DNA of 64,000 nt from Adineta ricciae (GCA_905250025.1 CAJNOJ010000208.1:62001-126000), one strand, 5' to 3'. Shown: positions 45,005-57,392, counted from the stretch's first letter. Made by a program: numbers and translations. Notes: a model not told the origin generated them from the sequence alone.

Positions 45005-45495
45005 ACTCAGATTTTAACAGCTCCAGTCGCCGGAATGATCGACCTGGGAATATGAAAACGACGAAAATGTTAAATCCATTTAGGCAAGAGAAGAAAATCG
45101 GATCCTAGATCCTCGAATTCTTATGTAGGACGTTTATAGCACGGACTCAACTCTTTCCTACTCGGATTTGCTAACATACCTTGAGGATGAGCGTGTGAGG
45201 AGAGTTTGGGGAACAGTTTTTTATGATTCTAATCAATAGAGTTCATCGGGTTCTACTCGGAAACAGTGACGCTAGAGTTCAAACACATATGTGAGCCAAT
45301 CCGGAGTTTGGACAGAAAAAGGTTAAGTCCTTGTCCTTGACATTCAACATAGGTTCTTTTGAAATTTATTAGATTCTATAATCTGAATGAATTCACTTTT
45401 TCTTTTGATACAATGTTCAGCAAAAAATTATGAATCAGAAACTTTGAAGACGGTTTTTTGTGTTACGGCGTATTATGACCTTACAGGACTTTCTC

Positions 45496-45516
45496 ATATA
45501 TATATATATATATATA
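45496..45516. repeat. (AT)n microsatellite
   Basis: A 21-bp alternating A/T run; only a short interrupted form exists at the matching place in the other allele (near 58425). Confidence 0.9.
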
Positions 45517-45689
45517 ACGCTTTATTATATGCTATACGGGAACATCACTTCTGTAGCAGGAAAAAAAACCAAGCTTAACTATCTGTTCGATATTTGACAC
45601 ATGGAAGAGAGAGAAAAAAACAGACGTTACTGAGAGAAAATCAATTCAGATATATTTTTTCCAGAAAGTGATGTTTTGTTCGATTTAGT

Positions 45690-46998
45690 TTAAACATAGA
45701 ACATGATCGAAGAGTGGCAATTTATGTTTTGTTATTCGATTTCGTATGTTCTTTGGAATTCTGCCTCTTTTGAATACCTGCTTTCGTTGCTTTGTTAACG
45801 TTGGATTCGTAAGTTATTCATTCAAGTAGATGTTTGACATCTTGTGCTGTAAGAAATCTTCGATCACACTGGCATTTGTTTCGAGAATCGTAAGCGTTAG
45901 TTTATCCTAATGTGTTCTTACTGATTCTTCGATTCTATAGTACTTTGGCAGGTTTTCAATTTGGTCAGTTCTTGCATCGTACCCTTGATGAATTATCCTA
46001 AATATTTTTCTGTTGAGTGCTTCCATTTGATTCTTTTTATCTTTCGAGAGTATTGGATAGATGTTTAAGATCGATTGGAAGTACGGCCTAATGAAGGCAT
46101 TGTATAGACGATAGTTTACTTCTTCACACATCATACGACTAGATGCTAATCTTTTGAAAACGTTGATGCTTGTGCGTATTTTTGATCTGATGGAGTCCAG
46201 ATATGGTGAGAAGGATAGATTTGCGTCTATTATTGTGCCTAAGTATTTGATTTGTTTCACACGTTCGATTATATGACCTCTACATCTAATAACAGGTATC
46301 TCACGAGCACCCTTACGATTGTAAAGTGTCCAGAACGTTTTTTCATAGTTGATAGGTGGTTTCCATTTCTTAGAATATTTAATTAGACAAACTAGCACTT
46401 GTTTTAATTGTTCAATCATCGATTCAATCATGTTTATCGATGATAATGCAGATGACGGAGCAATTAGTATGGCCAGATCATCGGCGTACAGATGTTTCCA
46501 ATGAATTGTTGATAGTGCTTCCAGTATATCATAATGATAGACAATGGACAACACCGGCGCCACACAACTTCCTTGAGGAACTCCCTTTGATAAGTTGAAA
46601 GTGATGGACGATGTTTCTTCAATACCAATGTAAGCTTTCCTTTCTTTGAGATAATGTCGCAGCCATTGCATTAGGTAGAGTGGACAATTTAGTTTCGTTA
46701 GTTTCAACCAGAGACCATTGAACCACAGTTGGTTGAAAGCGGAACTAAAATCCACAAAAAGTGCAGCAGCTGCTGTATTCATTGATAAACTTTGTCTGAT
46801 TTGATCGATCATTGATACAAGACGAGCTGCCACGTTATGCTTTGGCCTAAAACCAGTTCGTTCTTGAGGTAGAATGCCTGCATCTTTAATCCAAATTTGG
46901 AAATGAGAGAGAAAGTATTTTTCGAACAGTTTAGAAAAAGATCGAAGTAATGAGATTGGTCTCGTTTTATCGACCGATATAGTTTTTGATTGACTTTC
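45690..46998 (-). mobile_element. Dead LINE (non-LTR) reverse-transcriptase fragment
   Basis: A minus-strand frame of 363 codons (45907-46998) contains reverse-transcriptase blocks in order: RPISLL with SKLFEKYF, LPQERTGFRPKHN, FVDFSSAFNQLW, the GVPQGSCVAPVLS block and the catalytic YADDLAIL. No endonuclease domain or gag-like ORF precedes it: the frame opens after a stop at 46999-47001, so it is 5' truncated. The C-terminal part continues in broken frames down to about 45690. It is a non-LTR element; the clade is not certain. It is shared by both alleles (58520-59861), so it predates their divergence. Confidence 0.85.
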
Positions 46999-47001
46999 TC
47001 A

Positions 47002-47937
47002 TATAAAAGCAATAATAAATAAAAAAAACACTTAATCAGAGGATTAACTGCGATTATGAATTCTGTAGGCGAAATTACATGAGGAAAAACTCAAGAGTTT
47101 TCATTCTCAATTATTACAATGAGTCCTTCCTTGGAAAAAAATTGTTCTCAACTAAATCATTGACCCTAACCAAAATTAAGAAAAATTCCGAAAATCTTTC
47201 CATAGTTGATCAGATAAAAAGAAGTGGACTATGCAATTTTAAACTCTTAACACTAAAAACATGACAAAGTGGAATTTAAATTACAACAGTAATTAATACT
47301 TTAAATAAAAGTATTCGAATAAATCGATAATCTTTTGAACGCATTCTTTTACTTCTTATGTTGTGATCGTGCGGAGCAACATTATTAGTCTTTCTAAGGG
47401 AGTGGCTCCCTTCATATCGCTTGTAACTGCACACATCTTTTGGATAATTAAGAAGTCTTTCTGTTCATTTTTTGTTAGTAATACAAGTATAATTTTTTCA
47501 ATTTTACTGTACATACTATTGGTTAGCTGTACTTTTCATATACATACTCGCTTATATTCAATATTCACTTCTTTTAGTGTTAGGTATAGCTACAGAACAT
47601 ATTTTTTTCTGTCGTGTAGTTGTTGATTATATCATCATTGTGTCTTTATATGTAGTATTGAAAAACAAATAAATGCACTTCGTATCAGAAAACATTTTCT
47701 CTTAAATAAAATTAAGAAAAACTTAACAGCAATTTGACTATATATTAATCTTTCAGTCGAGGATAAAGCGAGTTAGCTTCGACGAGCGTTATTTTTTTTA
47801 ATAGTTAGTTTTGTCTATTTAATAAAACCTTTATTAATAAAATAATACAAAAAATAGTAGAATTTAATGTTGACAACAGAAATTACAAGAAATCAAACTA
47901 TACTTTGTATTATTTTAAAAATCTAAATGAACTTTTT
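47002..47937. other. Intergenic, with dispersed motif copy 3
   Basis: No supported gene. The short frame at 47363-47626 is hydrophobic but not conserved in its allele. A dispersed motif (2013 family) lies at 47754-47791, directly before the 3' end of the next minus-strand gene. Confidence 0.45.
47754..47791. repeat. Dispersed 37-bp motif, copy 3
   Basis: Starts CAGTCGAGGATAAAGCGAG and ends GACGAGCGTTA; allele at 60617-60654. Confidence 0.45.
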
Positions 47938-50635
47938 TCAGATTTTCTTGTATAATACTGTAATTGAACTCATTGTATTAACAGTCCAATCTGTACTATA
48001 TTTCTCAATGAATGCTCCATTCAATCCTGACACCTTATAAAACTGTGAGCTACCTATAATATCTAAATTAAATTCAGCTGTCCATTGACCACTTGTCGTA
48101 CCACCAAATTGTTGTGTACAGTCAGTTGCTGAAAAGCAAAATTGTAATGCGTCAATCCAAGCACCAGATTGTACTCTTAAAACTCTTAGTTCCTTATTGA
48201 CCAGACTGAATGAACCTTTGTTTCCAATTTTAAATCCAAAAAAGCGAACAGTATTGTCTGTGTAGGTAAATTCCAAACCATGAACGTAATTGTCATGATA
48301 AACACCTATTGCTAGAAGTCTAACGTTATTATTTACGGTGAAATCAACATTAAACTCAATTTGATTCCCATAGACTGGACCGAATCGTTTTGATTTAAAT
48401 ACATTAGCTGTAATAAGTCCATTACTGACTTCACTAAATATGTTCCCCAAATCTACCATTCTACCATTTTTGAGAATCACCAGCAAATTTATTACCTTGT
48501 TATTGATCTTGTAGTTCATTAACTCTGTGCTTGTACTCATGTCAACATCAACCTTTTTCAATGCTGGTTCATACGTCAAATAATATGGATATTTTGCGTC
48601 ATCGTTGCTATAAAATGCAAGCATCCTAATACCTACGTTTGCATAAAGAAGAAAACTATTTGAAGATGTTGTAAATAGTTGTACATTTTTATCCACCATA
48701 TCAATGATTGGATCATTTTTTAATCGAAATAAATGATGTGGTAACATTATTTCTGCATCTACTTTACTCCAACTTGCATATTGATCATTAACATTTGTTA
48801 TAAGCGAGGTCCATACATTATCTAAAATAATAGTAAATCGATTAATCGAGAAAACTATTTAAGAAAAATGATTATTTTACTTGTCGATAGTTCAACTGAA
48901 TAAAAGGCACGATTGAAATCGTCAAATCCTCTGAGCATAACACCATAATTGTGATCTAACAAAGATTATGTTAATCTTATGTAATAAATCAAAGTAAACT
49001 TATTCTGCTTACGTAAACCAAACGAATGACCAAGTTCGTGTAAAAATGCTCCAATTCCTACATTGCATACTCTTGCTCTATAATCGCCTCCGTCGTTTGA
49101 AGTATATTTTTTATTGACTGGACGTATATCATTGAATTTACTCTTCATTTCTTTTAAACTTTGTGGATGAGAATACAGCAAGTGTGATCCAAATATACCA
49201 TAATTATAATCCATATTCCAACCCGAGCCTAAAGCAGCGTGACCAGCAGCTCTGTCTTCATTTGCTATATAATGTGAATCAAGAAACAAACATGTAAACT
49301 GTAATGGCAAATTTTGTGGCCTAATGAATTTTGTTGGATTGTTTATAACAACATTTCTACACATGCCAAACAAATCTGATTCCTTGGCTTGAATTTGTGC
49401 TGTAGTCATATCAGATTGTAATACATGGATTTTTGGATCTAAAAGAAAATAAATCTATATCCTACAATCACTTCTAAATAGAAACTATTCGATTGCTTAC
49501 AATATTCTTCATTTATAAGTTCACTTTCGTCCAATCTAAAGCAACGATGACCAGAAATATTATTTCGCTTATAAATTTGATCATCTGTAAACGCTTGCCA
49601 GAGCCATGCCATTGTTCGATACTTCCATTTAGCTGATTCTAAATTATTTACTTCACCTGGTTCCGTATCATAAACTAATTTACTGTCCTTCGCAACAACC
49701 ATAACCAAGTGTACAGGTTCAACTGTCAAGTCCTCTTCGTAGACTAAATTTATCGTCAAACTACATTTCGCTCCTTGGTTTGAAGTTTCCTTTAAAAAAA
49801 TTTAATAATGGATATACTAAAAGAAAAAAAATATCAAAATGTATAGTACATCGTAAGTCATGGTGATTTTGTTAGTTCCCTTCTCAAGCTTTATTAAGCC
49901 TTTGAATTGATTAAAGATGTTGACAGGCCATTGGGTATCGATTTTATTTGCATAGTTGATTGAGTTTGCATTATTCACATGAATGTTACGTATTGTGTTC
50001 TGCCCATCATTAGTAATGATCTCGCCATTAAATATTACAGTTTTATGATTGAATACTTCATTGTCTTTCATATTTGTCAACGAAATTGTGCAATGTTTTT
50101 GCGTTGAATCGATCAATTGATACGACACACTTAATATATTTAAAGTATTAACGGTCCAATATGCACTATATTTCTCAATATATGCTCCACTTAATGCAAC
50201 AATTTTATAATTTTGATTTGTTAAATTATTTAAATTGAATTCAACGATTTCACCACCTGCAGTACCACCAAAATGTTGTGTACAATCAGTTGCTGAAAAA
50301 CAAAATTGTATCGAATCGATCCAAGCGCCAAATTTTACTCTCAGAATTCTTATCTCTTTGTTTATCAAGCTAACTGTGCTTTTAGTGCCTAATTTGTATC
50401 CAACAGAATTTACAGTATTATCTGTATATGTGAATTCCAAACCATGAACATATATATCATGATAAATACTGATTGATTTGAGTTTTTCATTTTGAGTGTT
50501 TGTGAAATCGATAGTAAAAGGAACTTGATCCGCTTGAACTGAACCAAAGTTTTGTGATTTCAATATTTGTGTTGCTGATACACTATTTACTATTGCTATG
50601 AAGCTGCACAGATAAAGAACATATGAACAGCGCAT
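47938..50635 (-). CDS. Secreted jacalin-metallopeptidase-jacalin protein (YIL108W-like)
   Basis: Five minus-strand exons: 49850-50635, 49501-49789, 49013-49438, 48881-48955 and 47938-48821. They join in phase across introns of 57-62 bp to 819 residues. A signal peptide (about 1-21) precedes a jacalin-type lectin domain (about 22-170), a beta-rich linker, and a zinc metallopeptidase domain with SAKWKYRTMAWLWQAF and an ALGSGWN...GIFGSHLLYSHP segment. The full zinc site HELGHSFGLHH follows (H492, E493, H496, H502), then a Met-turn (M507) with LRGFDDFNR. A second jacalin domain lies at about 680-819. This matches the putative peptidase family of yeast YIL108W (Pfam Metallopep, from memory). An extracellular, sugar-targeted protease is the natural reading; the substrate is unknown. 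Confidence 0.82.
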
Positions 50636-50744
50636 CGTTGTTTTTATCTAAAATATATAATGTGTTTATTATGGATAACTGTGCAACAAATATATACTAT
50701 TGATCGATAAGTTATATAATTACATTTTGTTTTTATGTTCTGCA

Positions 50745-50828
50745 CAGAGCTCCGCGTGGGATGGAATGGGACGAAAAAAACCGTCCCGTGGGATAATTTT
50801 TTCTTCGTGCATCCCATGGGATGGGATG
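50745..50828. mobile_element. Left end of MITE-like element (truncated copy)
   Basis: Shares the first ~85 bp with the element at 62627-63214 (CCGCGTGGGATGG start and a CCCATGGGATGGGAT segment), then diverges; no right end is found. Preceded by GTTCTGCA, which may be the ancestral target site. Confidence 0.5.
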
Positions 50829-50854
50829 AGTAGCTGTCTAATTCGACTTATAAT

Positions 50855-51065
50855 ATAAGTGGCCTATTCCTAGCACACTACAATCCCTGTCTATATAGGA
50901 ACAGCAATAGATTTTGTTTGACTTATACCTATATACACCTATACACTCACCCTCACACCCATTGTGGCACCCTCAATCGAGACATACGGGTGTGTATAGG
51001 TATAAGTGAAACTAAATCTATTTATATTCCTATCTAGTCACTTGTTATAAGCCTAATATACTCTG
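50855..51065. repeat. About 210-bp imperfect inverted repeat
   Basis: The left arm includes a TTTGACTTATACCTATA segment, and the right arm contains its complement TATAGGTATAAGTGAAA; pairing extends outwards to TATAATATAAG and CTTATAAGCC with mismatches. Found only in this haplotype block. A fold-back element is likely. Confidence 0.55.
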
Positions 51066-52560
51066 TAAAAAAAATCGAGTCATGGTGAACCTTTTTTCGG
51101 TACCATTTTCAGAACCTTTTTGGTTTTAGACGCTAGCTAAAACCTTTTATGGTTCAGTATCGCCCGGGTTATTTTAGACAGCATTTAAATAAAAAATTTA
51201 ATCAAAAAAATTTAAATACTTGAGACTTACCGTTTCTAATTACGTTATAAATGTAACAAAGTCAGAAGCGTGTTTTGTATTGCATTGTAAAACTTAGTTT
51301 TTTTTTGTTAGAGTGATCGAAAACAAAAAAATACTTTCCTTTATACAGGCACACTTTATCCAAGATTTGTTTTTTTGCATGGTATTCTAGAAAGAAAGTG
51401 AATGTATTAATATTTAATACGTCATGTTTATCCCTCTGCGATATATTGATGAAGGCTTAACTCATCAGTCGGATGCTTTTTTTCTTTTCACAACTGATAT
51501 TCGATACGCCACATTTATCACATCTGTAATATATTGATCAAACGTTATACTCTAAAAAAGAGATATTCTACGAAAGTAAAATAGTTTTTCCCCCCGATAC
51601 AGAAGAAGAACCTGTTTTGGTTCTGTAGAAATGCATTTTTTCCACCGAACTTTTCCGAAATAATTGAAATGAGGATTTCGCACAAAGTACTTTGCGTTAC
51701 GCTTTTTACCTGTTGAATAAAATGGTTTTGCGCATAATCAACACTCCATTCCATTTAAGGGTCAATTTAATGATGATTTTCGCGTCAAAAGGAGATCATA
51801 AATGGAAGTAAATAAATGAATTTAACTTTATACAATACGAAACGTACCTTCAACAATAATTTGCAAATTAATCCATAACGTTAAAATAAAAATAATAGTT
51901 TTCTCTTATAATATTAAACTTAATTAATAATTTTGATACCTGAAGAATTCTGTAACAGAAAGTTAAATAAATTTTTTTATAATTCGAAGATCATACTCAC
52001 ATCTAAATAACATTTCTGGAATAGTCTGCAATAAGAAGAGAAACGTATCGATTTTCATTGTCTAAAATCATATTCAATTTACATTTCATACTTAAGATGA
52101 TCTTTGTCAAAAAACGCTTGATGGATGTTAAAATTACTCTAGATATTTTCATGAAAATTTATCTATAATAAAAAAGTAAAGAAGTTTATTTTTCATAGAA
52201 TTCAACTCACTTTTTTCTGATTAGAACTTTGAAGCGATCCAAAAACATACATGTAATACTCAAAAGCTGAGCTTAGTTATTCAGATAATCATCCGTAAAA
52301 AGGAGATGTGTGCCTTATTACAAGATTGAGGGTGCCACGAAGGGTGTTGTCTCGGAAGGTAGCGATGAGGAAATAACGTGTGTTGGCGTGATTTTAGAAC
52401 TCCATAACTGAAAATTCAGGCATTTAAATATACTGAGTGAATAACTGAATTCAACTTTCGAGTTTGACACTACTGCACATTGTAAGATTTGTAGATCGTG
52501 TCGCGGAAAATATTTCTCAAAAATATAATCGGTGTGAAGCTAGCACCATCGAGCTAGCAC
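51066..52560. other. Non-coding, haplotype-specific sequence
   Basis: AT-rich, with no counterpart in the second block and no gene recognised. A small hairpin (GGTTTTAG with CTAAAACC) lies near 51124-51150. Confidence 0.4.
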
Positions 52561-52637
52561 CATTAAACTAAGGATTTTCTGAAAACGAATTCCGGTCGAT
52601 AAAACCGAGTGTATTCGATGTAGAATTTAATTCTGAG

Positions 52638-53144
52638 TCCAATGGTGACATTTTCATTCACCGGAAAACGTTCGGAGAAAAATTTTCTTTGATCTTTCTT
52701 TATCCTCGATACATGCATATGCATCATTTTTTGGTCGTCGGCACGCAATATGTCTGTCCAAAACGAATTCCGGTTCATGGAAAAGAGTCTATTCGACGCA
52801 GAATTGGATGCTGCATCGACTGGTACCACTTTTATTCACCGGAAAACGTTTGGAAAAAAGTTTTTCGAATTAAAAAGAATATTTGTATATATATAGGCGA
52901 AAAAATAAGGATCAAGGTAAGCTCCATACCGAACGTTTTCCGGTGAATGAAAGTGGCACCAGTCGATGTAGAATCAAATTCTGCGTCGAATAGACTCTTT
53001 TCCATGAACCGGAGTTCGTTTTGGACAGACATATTGCGTGCCGACGACCAAAAAATGATGCATATGCATGTATCGAGGATAAAGAAAGATCAAAGAAAAT
53101 TTTTCTCCGAACGTTTTCCGGTGAATGAAAATGTCACCATTGGA
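52638..53144. repeat. 507-bp inverted repeat ending at a contig edge
   Basis: Arms of about 218 bp (52638-52855 and 52927-53144) are reverse complements with few mismatches around a spacer of about 71 bp. Each arm contains a ~100-bp subunit running from AACGAATTCCGGT to ATTCACCGGAAAACGTT; one more direct copy precedes the left arm at about 52578. The right arm stops at the N at 53145, so the palindrome may be longer than shown. Confidence 0.85.
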
Positions 53145-53145
53145 N
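53145..53145. other. Contig join (single N)
   Basis: Left is a palindromic repeat. Right starts in the last exon of the ART-nucleoredoxin-ZZ gene, at the point matching 38766. The offset to the first block is a constant 14,380 bp through the GPCR. Confidence 0.9.
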
Positions 53146-53396
53146 AACTGAACGCAATCAAGCAGTGGTGCTGTGGAGAAAAAGCAATTCGTTCACGATC
53201 ACCATGTGAAGAATTTATTTGGTATAGCGTACAATGTGATGGTGACTGTGGTATGTTGGTTTTGAAAGGATTAAGATATCACTGCAAAACGTGCGAAAAT
53301 TATGATTTATGTGCAAGGTGCAAAGAAGCGAAAGGACATGAACATGCGTTGGAGCTAATGGAACCATCGTACGAAAGTGATGAGGAACAACAATGA
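53146..53396 (+). CDS. C-terminal ZZ-finger part of ART-nucleoredoxin-ZZ protein (partial allele)
   Basis: The 82 final codons of the allele of 35321-39016, containing the entire ZZ zinc finger (CDGDCGM, YHCKTC, LCARC, the histidines of GHEHALEL) and the acidic tail. One change is seen (CGMLA to CGMLV). The rest of this allele is not in the window. Confidence 0.85.
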
Positions 53397-53448
53397 GTGA
53401 ATATATATCATACAAGTTGAAAAAGATAATATAATAAAAATTTAGGAG

Positions 53449-54548
53449 TTAAATTTGTGTCAGTAGTTGTTGATTCAGAATATTACCAGTTGTTTCAGAC
53501 GAAGATGAAATTGGTTGATTCTTTCGATGCCATGGACAAAGAGTTAACACTTCGATCGTCTGCTTACGAAACCGTTTCGATGCTACGTAATAACAATAGA
53601 ATGAACTCTAAAATCAAATCGAAAAAGATCTCCTCGATTATGTACGACAGAATTGCTTACAGCAAATGTACTATAATTACAAGTGACAACAACCATTTGA
53701 ATTAATTGCTCTTCTGCTTGTTGCAATGCGCTTTTAGAAATATGCTTTGTTGCACATGTGTAAATTTGTACAACAGCAAACGGAGTTTCACAGCAGAGTA
53801 CAATCATAATTTGAACTAAAATCATATTCGTTATTTGTTTTGTTAGATGCGATAATCGTGCAGATCGACGATGTACTACAACTACAGTATGCTGATCACT
53901 GTCTGCTGCATGAAGTTGTCGGTAAGTAAGAAATCCGAAGATACCAATAATAATCAAAGGAATAATTGTACTGAAAGCAATGACAACGAAATAATTCCGA
54001 TATTGTGAATAGTGTTTACTAGTTGTTCGACATGCCGGTTTACCTTTAATACTGATAAGATCTTGAAAAATAACAGATGGAATTTGATGACAAAACCAAA
54101 AGCATGCAAAAGCAAAGATAATATACCGAGCAGTTTGAATTTGACTTTTCCGTCGGAGAGTAACTGATGGCGAAGAAGAGAAATATGCGTCTATCGATTG
54201 AAGACAAAGACATGTCAATGAATTGAATACACCAAATTCTAATAAAGCAAGACGAATTCGACACCAGAAGCGACTTTTCACAGACAAATCTATTTGAAAA
54301 CTATGATCCAGTACCCGAAGACCCAGCCCAAGAACTAACGCCAGTAGGTCATAAAAAGTCTTGCACAAGATATAGAATGACGATGCATTGTGTTTGTAAT
54401 TTTTCAGTTTGATGAAAACGATGATGTTCAGCAGATTACCCAGTATACCAACGATGCATAGAGGCAAGGCAAAAGTATGACTGAGATATCTGGAAGCGAG
54501 TTGGAATTGAGATATGGATGACGTATTCACAGTGATATTCATCGACAA
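53449..54548 (-). CDS. Rhodopsin-family GPCR, second allele
   Basis: Exons 53661-54548 and 53449-53607 with a 53-bp intron; allele of 39069-40168. Splice ends and TM7 completion are conserved. The IDAYF variant in place of DRY is also kept, so the missing arginine is not an allele-specific error. A handful of conservative changes are seen (V/I, N/K in the first loop, I/A in the third loop). Confidence 0.8.
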
Positions 54549-55524
54549 GAACTTCTCTCAGTTACGATTCTGCGTAGAAGGAATATTCTGGTTTGATCAC
54601 ATCTACTCAAGCACTATGTTTTCTCTTCATATCAACACAATTAGACTGCACGTACATAGATAGACTATCATATTACACTGTCACGTTTTTATAGAGATAG
54701 GAAATAAGAAGACGAAGTAATGAGACTAAATATTGAATTTCCAATATAAATTAATAACAAGTCAACTCTCTCTTTATGTATATATGATCGGATATGTCTT
54801 TTCGATGTAATTTTACAATGTACTTTTTCATTATCTAAGGCCGAAATGAATTTCATGCAATCATTTTAAAAATGATAGTTAAAATCAAATAAAAAGTTTC
54901 GAAATACTATTATTTAGAATAGAATCCGTATATTTTTAAAACTGTACAGTTTCTTTGCGCGTTGAGTTTCGCTTTTAGCACTGTGACTCGGATTTGCCGA
55001 TGCGGATCATGTGGGTTAAAGCCATATAAAGTTTTCTTTTCTTTCATTGCTACCAGTTTGATTTTTTCCAGAAACAATAGAATGTCTATGACAATAGCTA
55101 ATATTTACATTTTTCGTCGCGCACTACGTTACCAATACACATTTTCTTACCTTCACGACTGACATAATGGAACGGTAGTTCTCTGTCAAAAAGCCAGAAA
55201 AGCGACTGGACGTGATTAAAAAAATATTGAAGCACGCTGTCACCAATATTTACCACTATTATGCGTTACATTATTCACTGTTGACTCAAGAACATGCGTC
55301 TATACGAAAAAAAACCAGTAAAAGACAACATTTAAATGTATATAAAGCGAAATAAAGAGGTTTGAATGCTCTAAAACAATTTTTATGGTTCCTGTCGCAT
55401 AATAACACACTACGCATAAAATAAATAGCGAACGTCATGGAGTGAAACAGGAAGAAATAATTTCCAAGTTTAATTTGAGCCAGTTCTTTTGCACAATTTT
55501 ATTCGTTTTATTACACAGAAAGTA
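54549..55524. promoter_or_regulatory. Divergent promoter region, second allele
   Basis: Allelic to 40169-41140. TATATAAAG at 55339-55347 is conserved. No gene seen. Confidence 0.4.
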
Positions 55525-57392
55525 ATGGCTGCGGCAATTAATATTCTTCCTCAATCAAACATGGATGAATGTGTAAACGATTTGTTGATAGTGCGTCTTG
55601 TAGATGCGTCATCAGGTAGAGACGTTAATCAAATTAAAATGAAAAGTGGGCTGCTCCAAATCCACAATGTAAGATATTTCAACCAAAGCGTTCAAAGATT
55701 GAAAAACGATTTAAAACCATGGATACCACTACCTTCTGAGGCAAGACAATCATGGTCTGAAATGCTGGGACAACCAGAAACTAAGTCAGTCGAATTCAAT
55801 GATATAAATGAATGTATCCGCCACATACAATCATTTCGCAAGAAAAGAATTATTCTTCTGATATTCAATGAACAGGCAGATGATAACTATATTAAGTCGG
55901 CTATTGGAGATTTAGCAAACGTTATTGGAATCTACCGTTGTATCTCTCAAGAACAATATAAAAGCAGAAGAAGTCGTTTATTTTCCAAGAACAAGTACTC
56001 TGTATTGAGAAGTTTTGCGGAAATCGATGTTACCTCTCCTGTTGAAACTCTTGATAAACCTCAGCAAGCAGTGCTAATGACAATTATCTTTCTTGACCTG
56101 ATACAATATATTCCACAACGAAATAATGCAATGGATATTTTTATCGAATATTGTAAAGTGAAGTATCAAGGTGATAAAATATATCCAAAGTATATAGAAG
56201 AGATGGACGAGTTCAAAAGATCCTACCAGCGGAACGCAATATACTGGTTTTCAGGAAGCAAGAACTTTCTTAACCGTATGATTGCTAACACTTGTGCTGC
56301 TCTAGACTTTGATGCACTACCAAATGTAAGCTTTTTTTTGCACGATTTATATCAAGGATTGAAAGAACAGCATACTGAACAAATACAATCTGGACTATTG
56401 CGATCAGGTTTGACAGTGTATCGTGGTGCCAAAATGATGGAAGAGGAATTGAACCAATTTCAACAAGGTGCTTTATTTGTAAACAGATGCTTCGTGTCTA
56501 CTACTACAGAAAAAAATGTTATAGCTGCATTTGCAGGTAAAGGTAGCGGTTTGACTAATGGTCATTCAGTTTTTCTCACAATGAACATTGATTATATTGA
56601 CATACGAGACAAGCCAATTGCACATATTGATCATATCAGTCAAATGCCGCACGAGAAAGAAGTGCTTTTGTGTATGGGAATTATTTTTCGCGTCAAATCA
56701 TGCATACAAACTGGAAGCGGTCTGAACTCAAGGTGGGAAATTGAAATGGTTCGCGGAGAAGAAGAAGTGAAACTTGAGAGACATGCAAGTCGATACCTCA
56801 ACTTGATAGGAAATGGTGGTTTAAGCGCGTTTACCGCCATGCACATTTTTCAAGTTACAACAGATATAAATCACCATCTAAAGTCAACTTCTCGAGCATA
56901 CCATGCACCACACACTTCAGCCGGAGAACATCAGTCGATCGCAGTTAATAATCATAACACATCTGCGCAGGTGAGTTCATCACCCTTTGTTATATAAAAG
57001 AAACGATTTAGCTTTCATTGAAAGTGGTAAAAGAACATGTTAGTTTCATTTGAACCGGCTCTTTTCGTTTTCGTTTATGGAAAGTAGTACACATTCTGAC
57101 TTTATACATTGAATCTATTATTTAGCAACTTGACAATGCATCAACGTCGCACGAGCTCACTGTGATGGAACATCTTCCTGATAATCCACACATCGCGATA
57201 GAAATTCCTGAACAACCACCTAGTTCACAGGTATGAATTTGATTATGAAATCTATTGTTTAAAGTATTCAATTGTAGATAGTTTCCAGTGCTACCACGGG
57301 TATGACTTTCATTCAACAAGCCATAAACGTTTTTCTGATTTTAAATGTATTGGGAGCTGTTCCATTTCTCTTTCGCGCTGTGAATGATCTCA
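55525..57392 (+). CDS. ADP-ribosyltransferase with C-terminal membrane helix, second allele
   Basis: Exons 55525-56970, 57126-57230 and 57278-57392; allele of 41141-43000, three residues longer in exon 1 (HIFQV insert region near the end). The catalytic R (VYRG), S (FVSTTTE) and ExE (EKE) are intact. The Met upstream of the chosen start is Ile here. The hydrophobic helix of exon 3 is kept (INVFLILNVLGAVPFL). The following ectodomain-like exon is broken (see next entry), so this allele may encode a form ending soon after the membrane helix. Confidence 0.7.

Larger units (their letters stand above)
43721..45179. mobile_element. Haplotype-specific 1.46-kb insertion with palindromes
   Basis: The flanks are contiguous in the other allele, where 58107 joins directly to 58108. 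The segment contains the 181-bp palindrome at 43827-44007 and a GC-richer stretch with two perfect hairpins (44889-45004). It encodes no recognisable protein. Whether it inserted here or was deleted from the other allele cannot be decided; the palindromes favour a non-autonomous mobile element or a nested set. Confidence 0.55.

Noticed and set aside
44839..45108. 89-codon open frame
   Set aside because: It lies in the GC-rich hairpin island, is absent from the other allele and has no family signal.
47363..47626. Hydrophobic 87-codon protein
   Set aside because: The allele at 60250-60480 is broken in this frame and composition is typical of AT-rich noise.
52563..53144. Open frames on both strands with the same peptide
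   Set aside because: They arise from the inverted repeat, not from genes.
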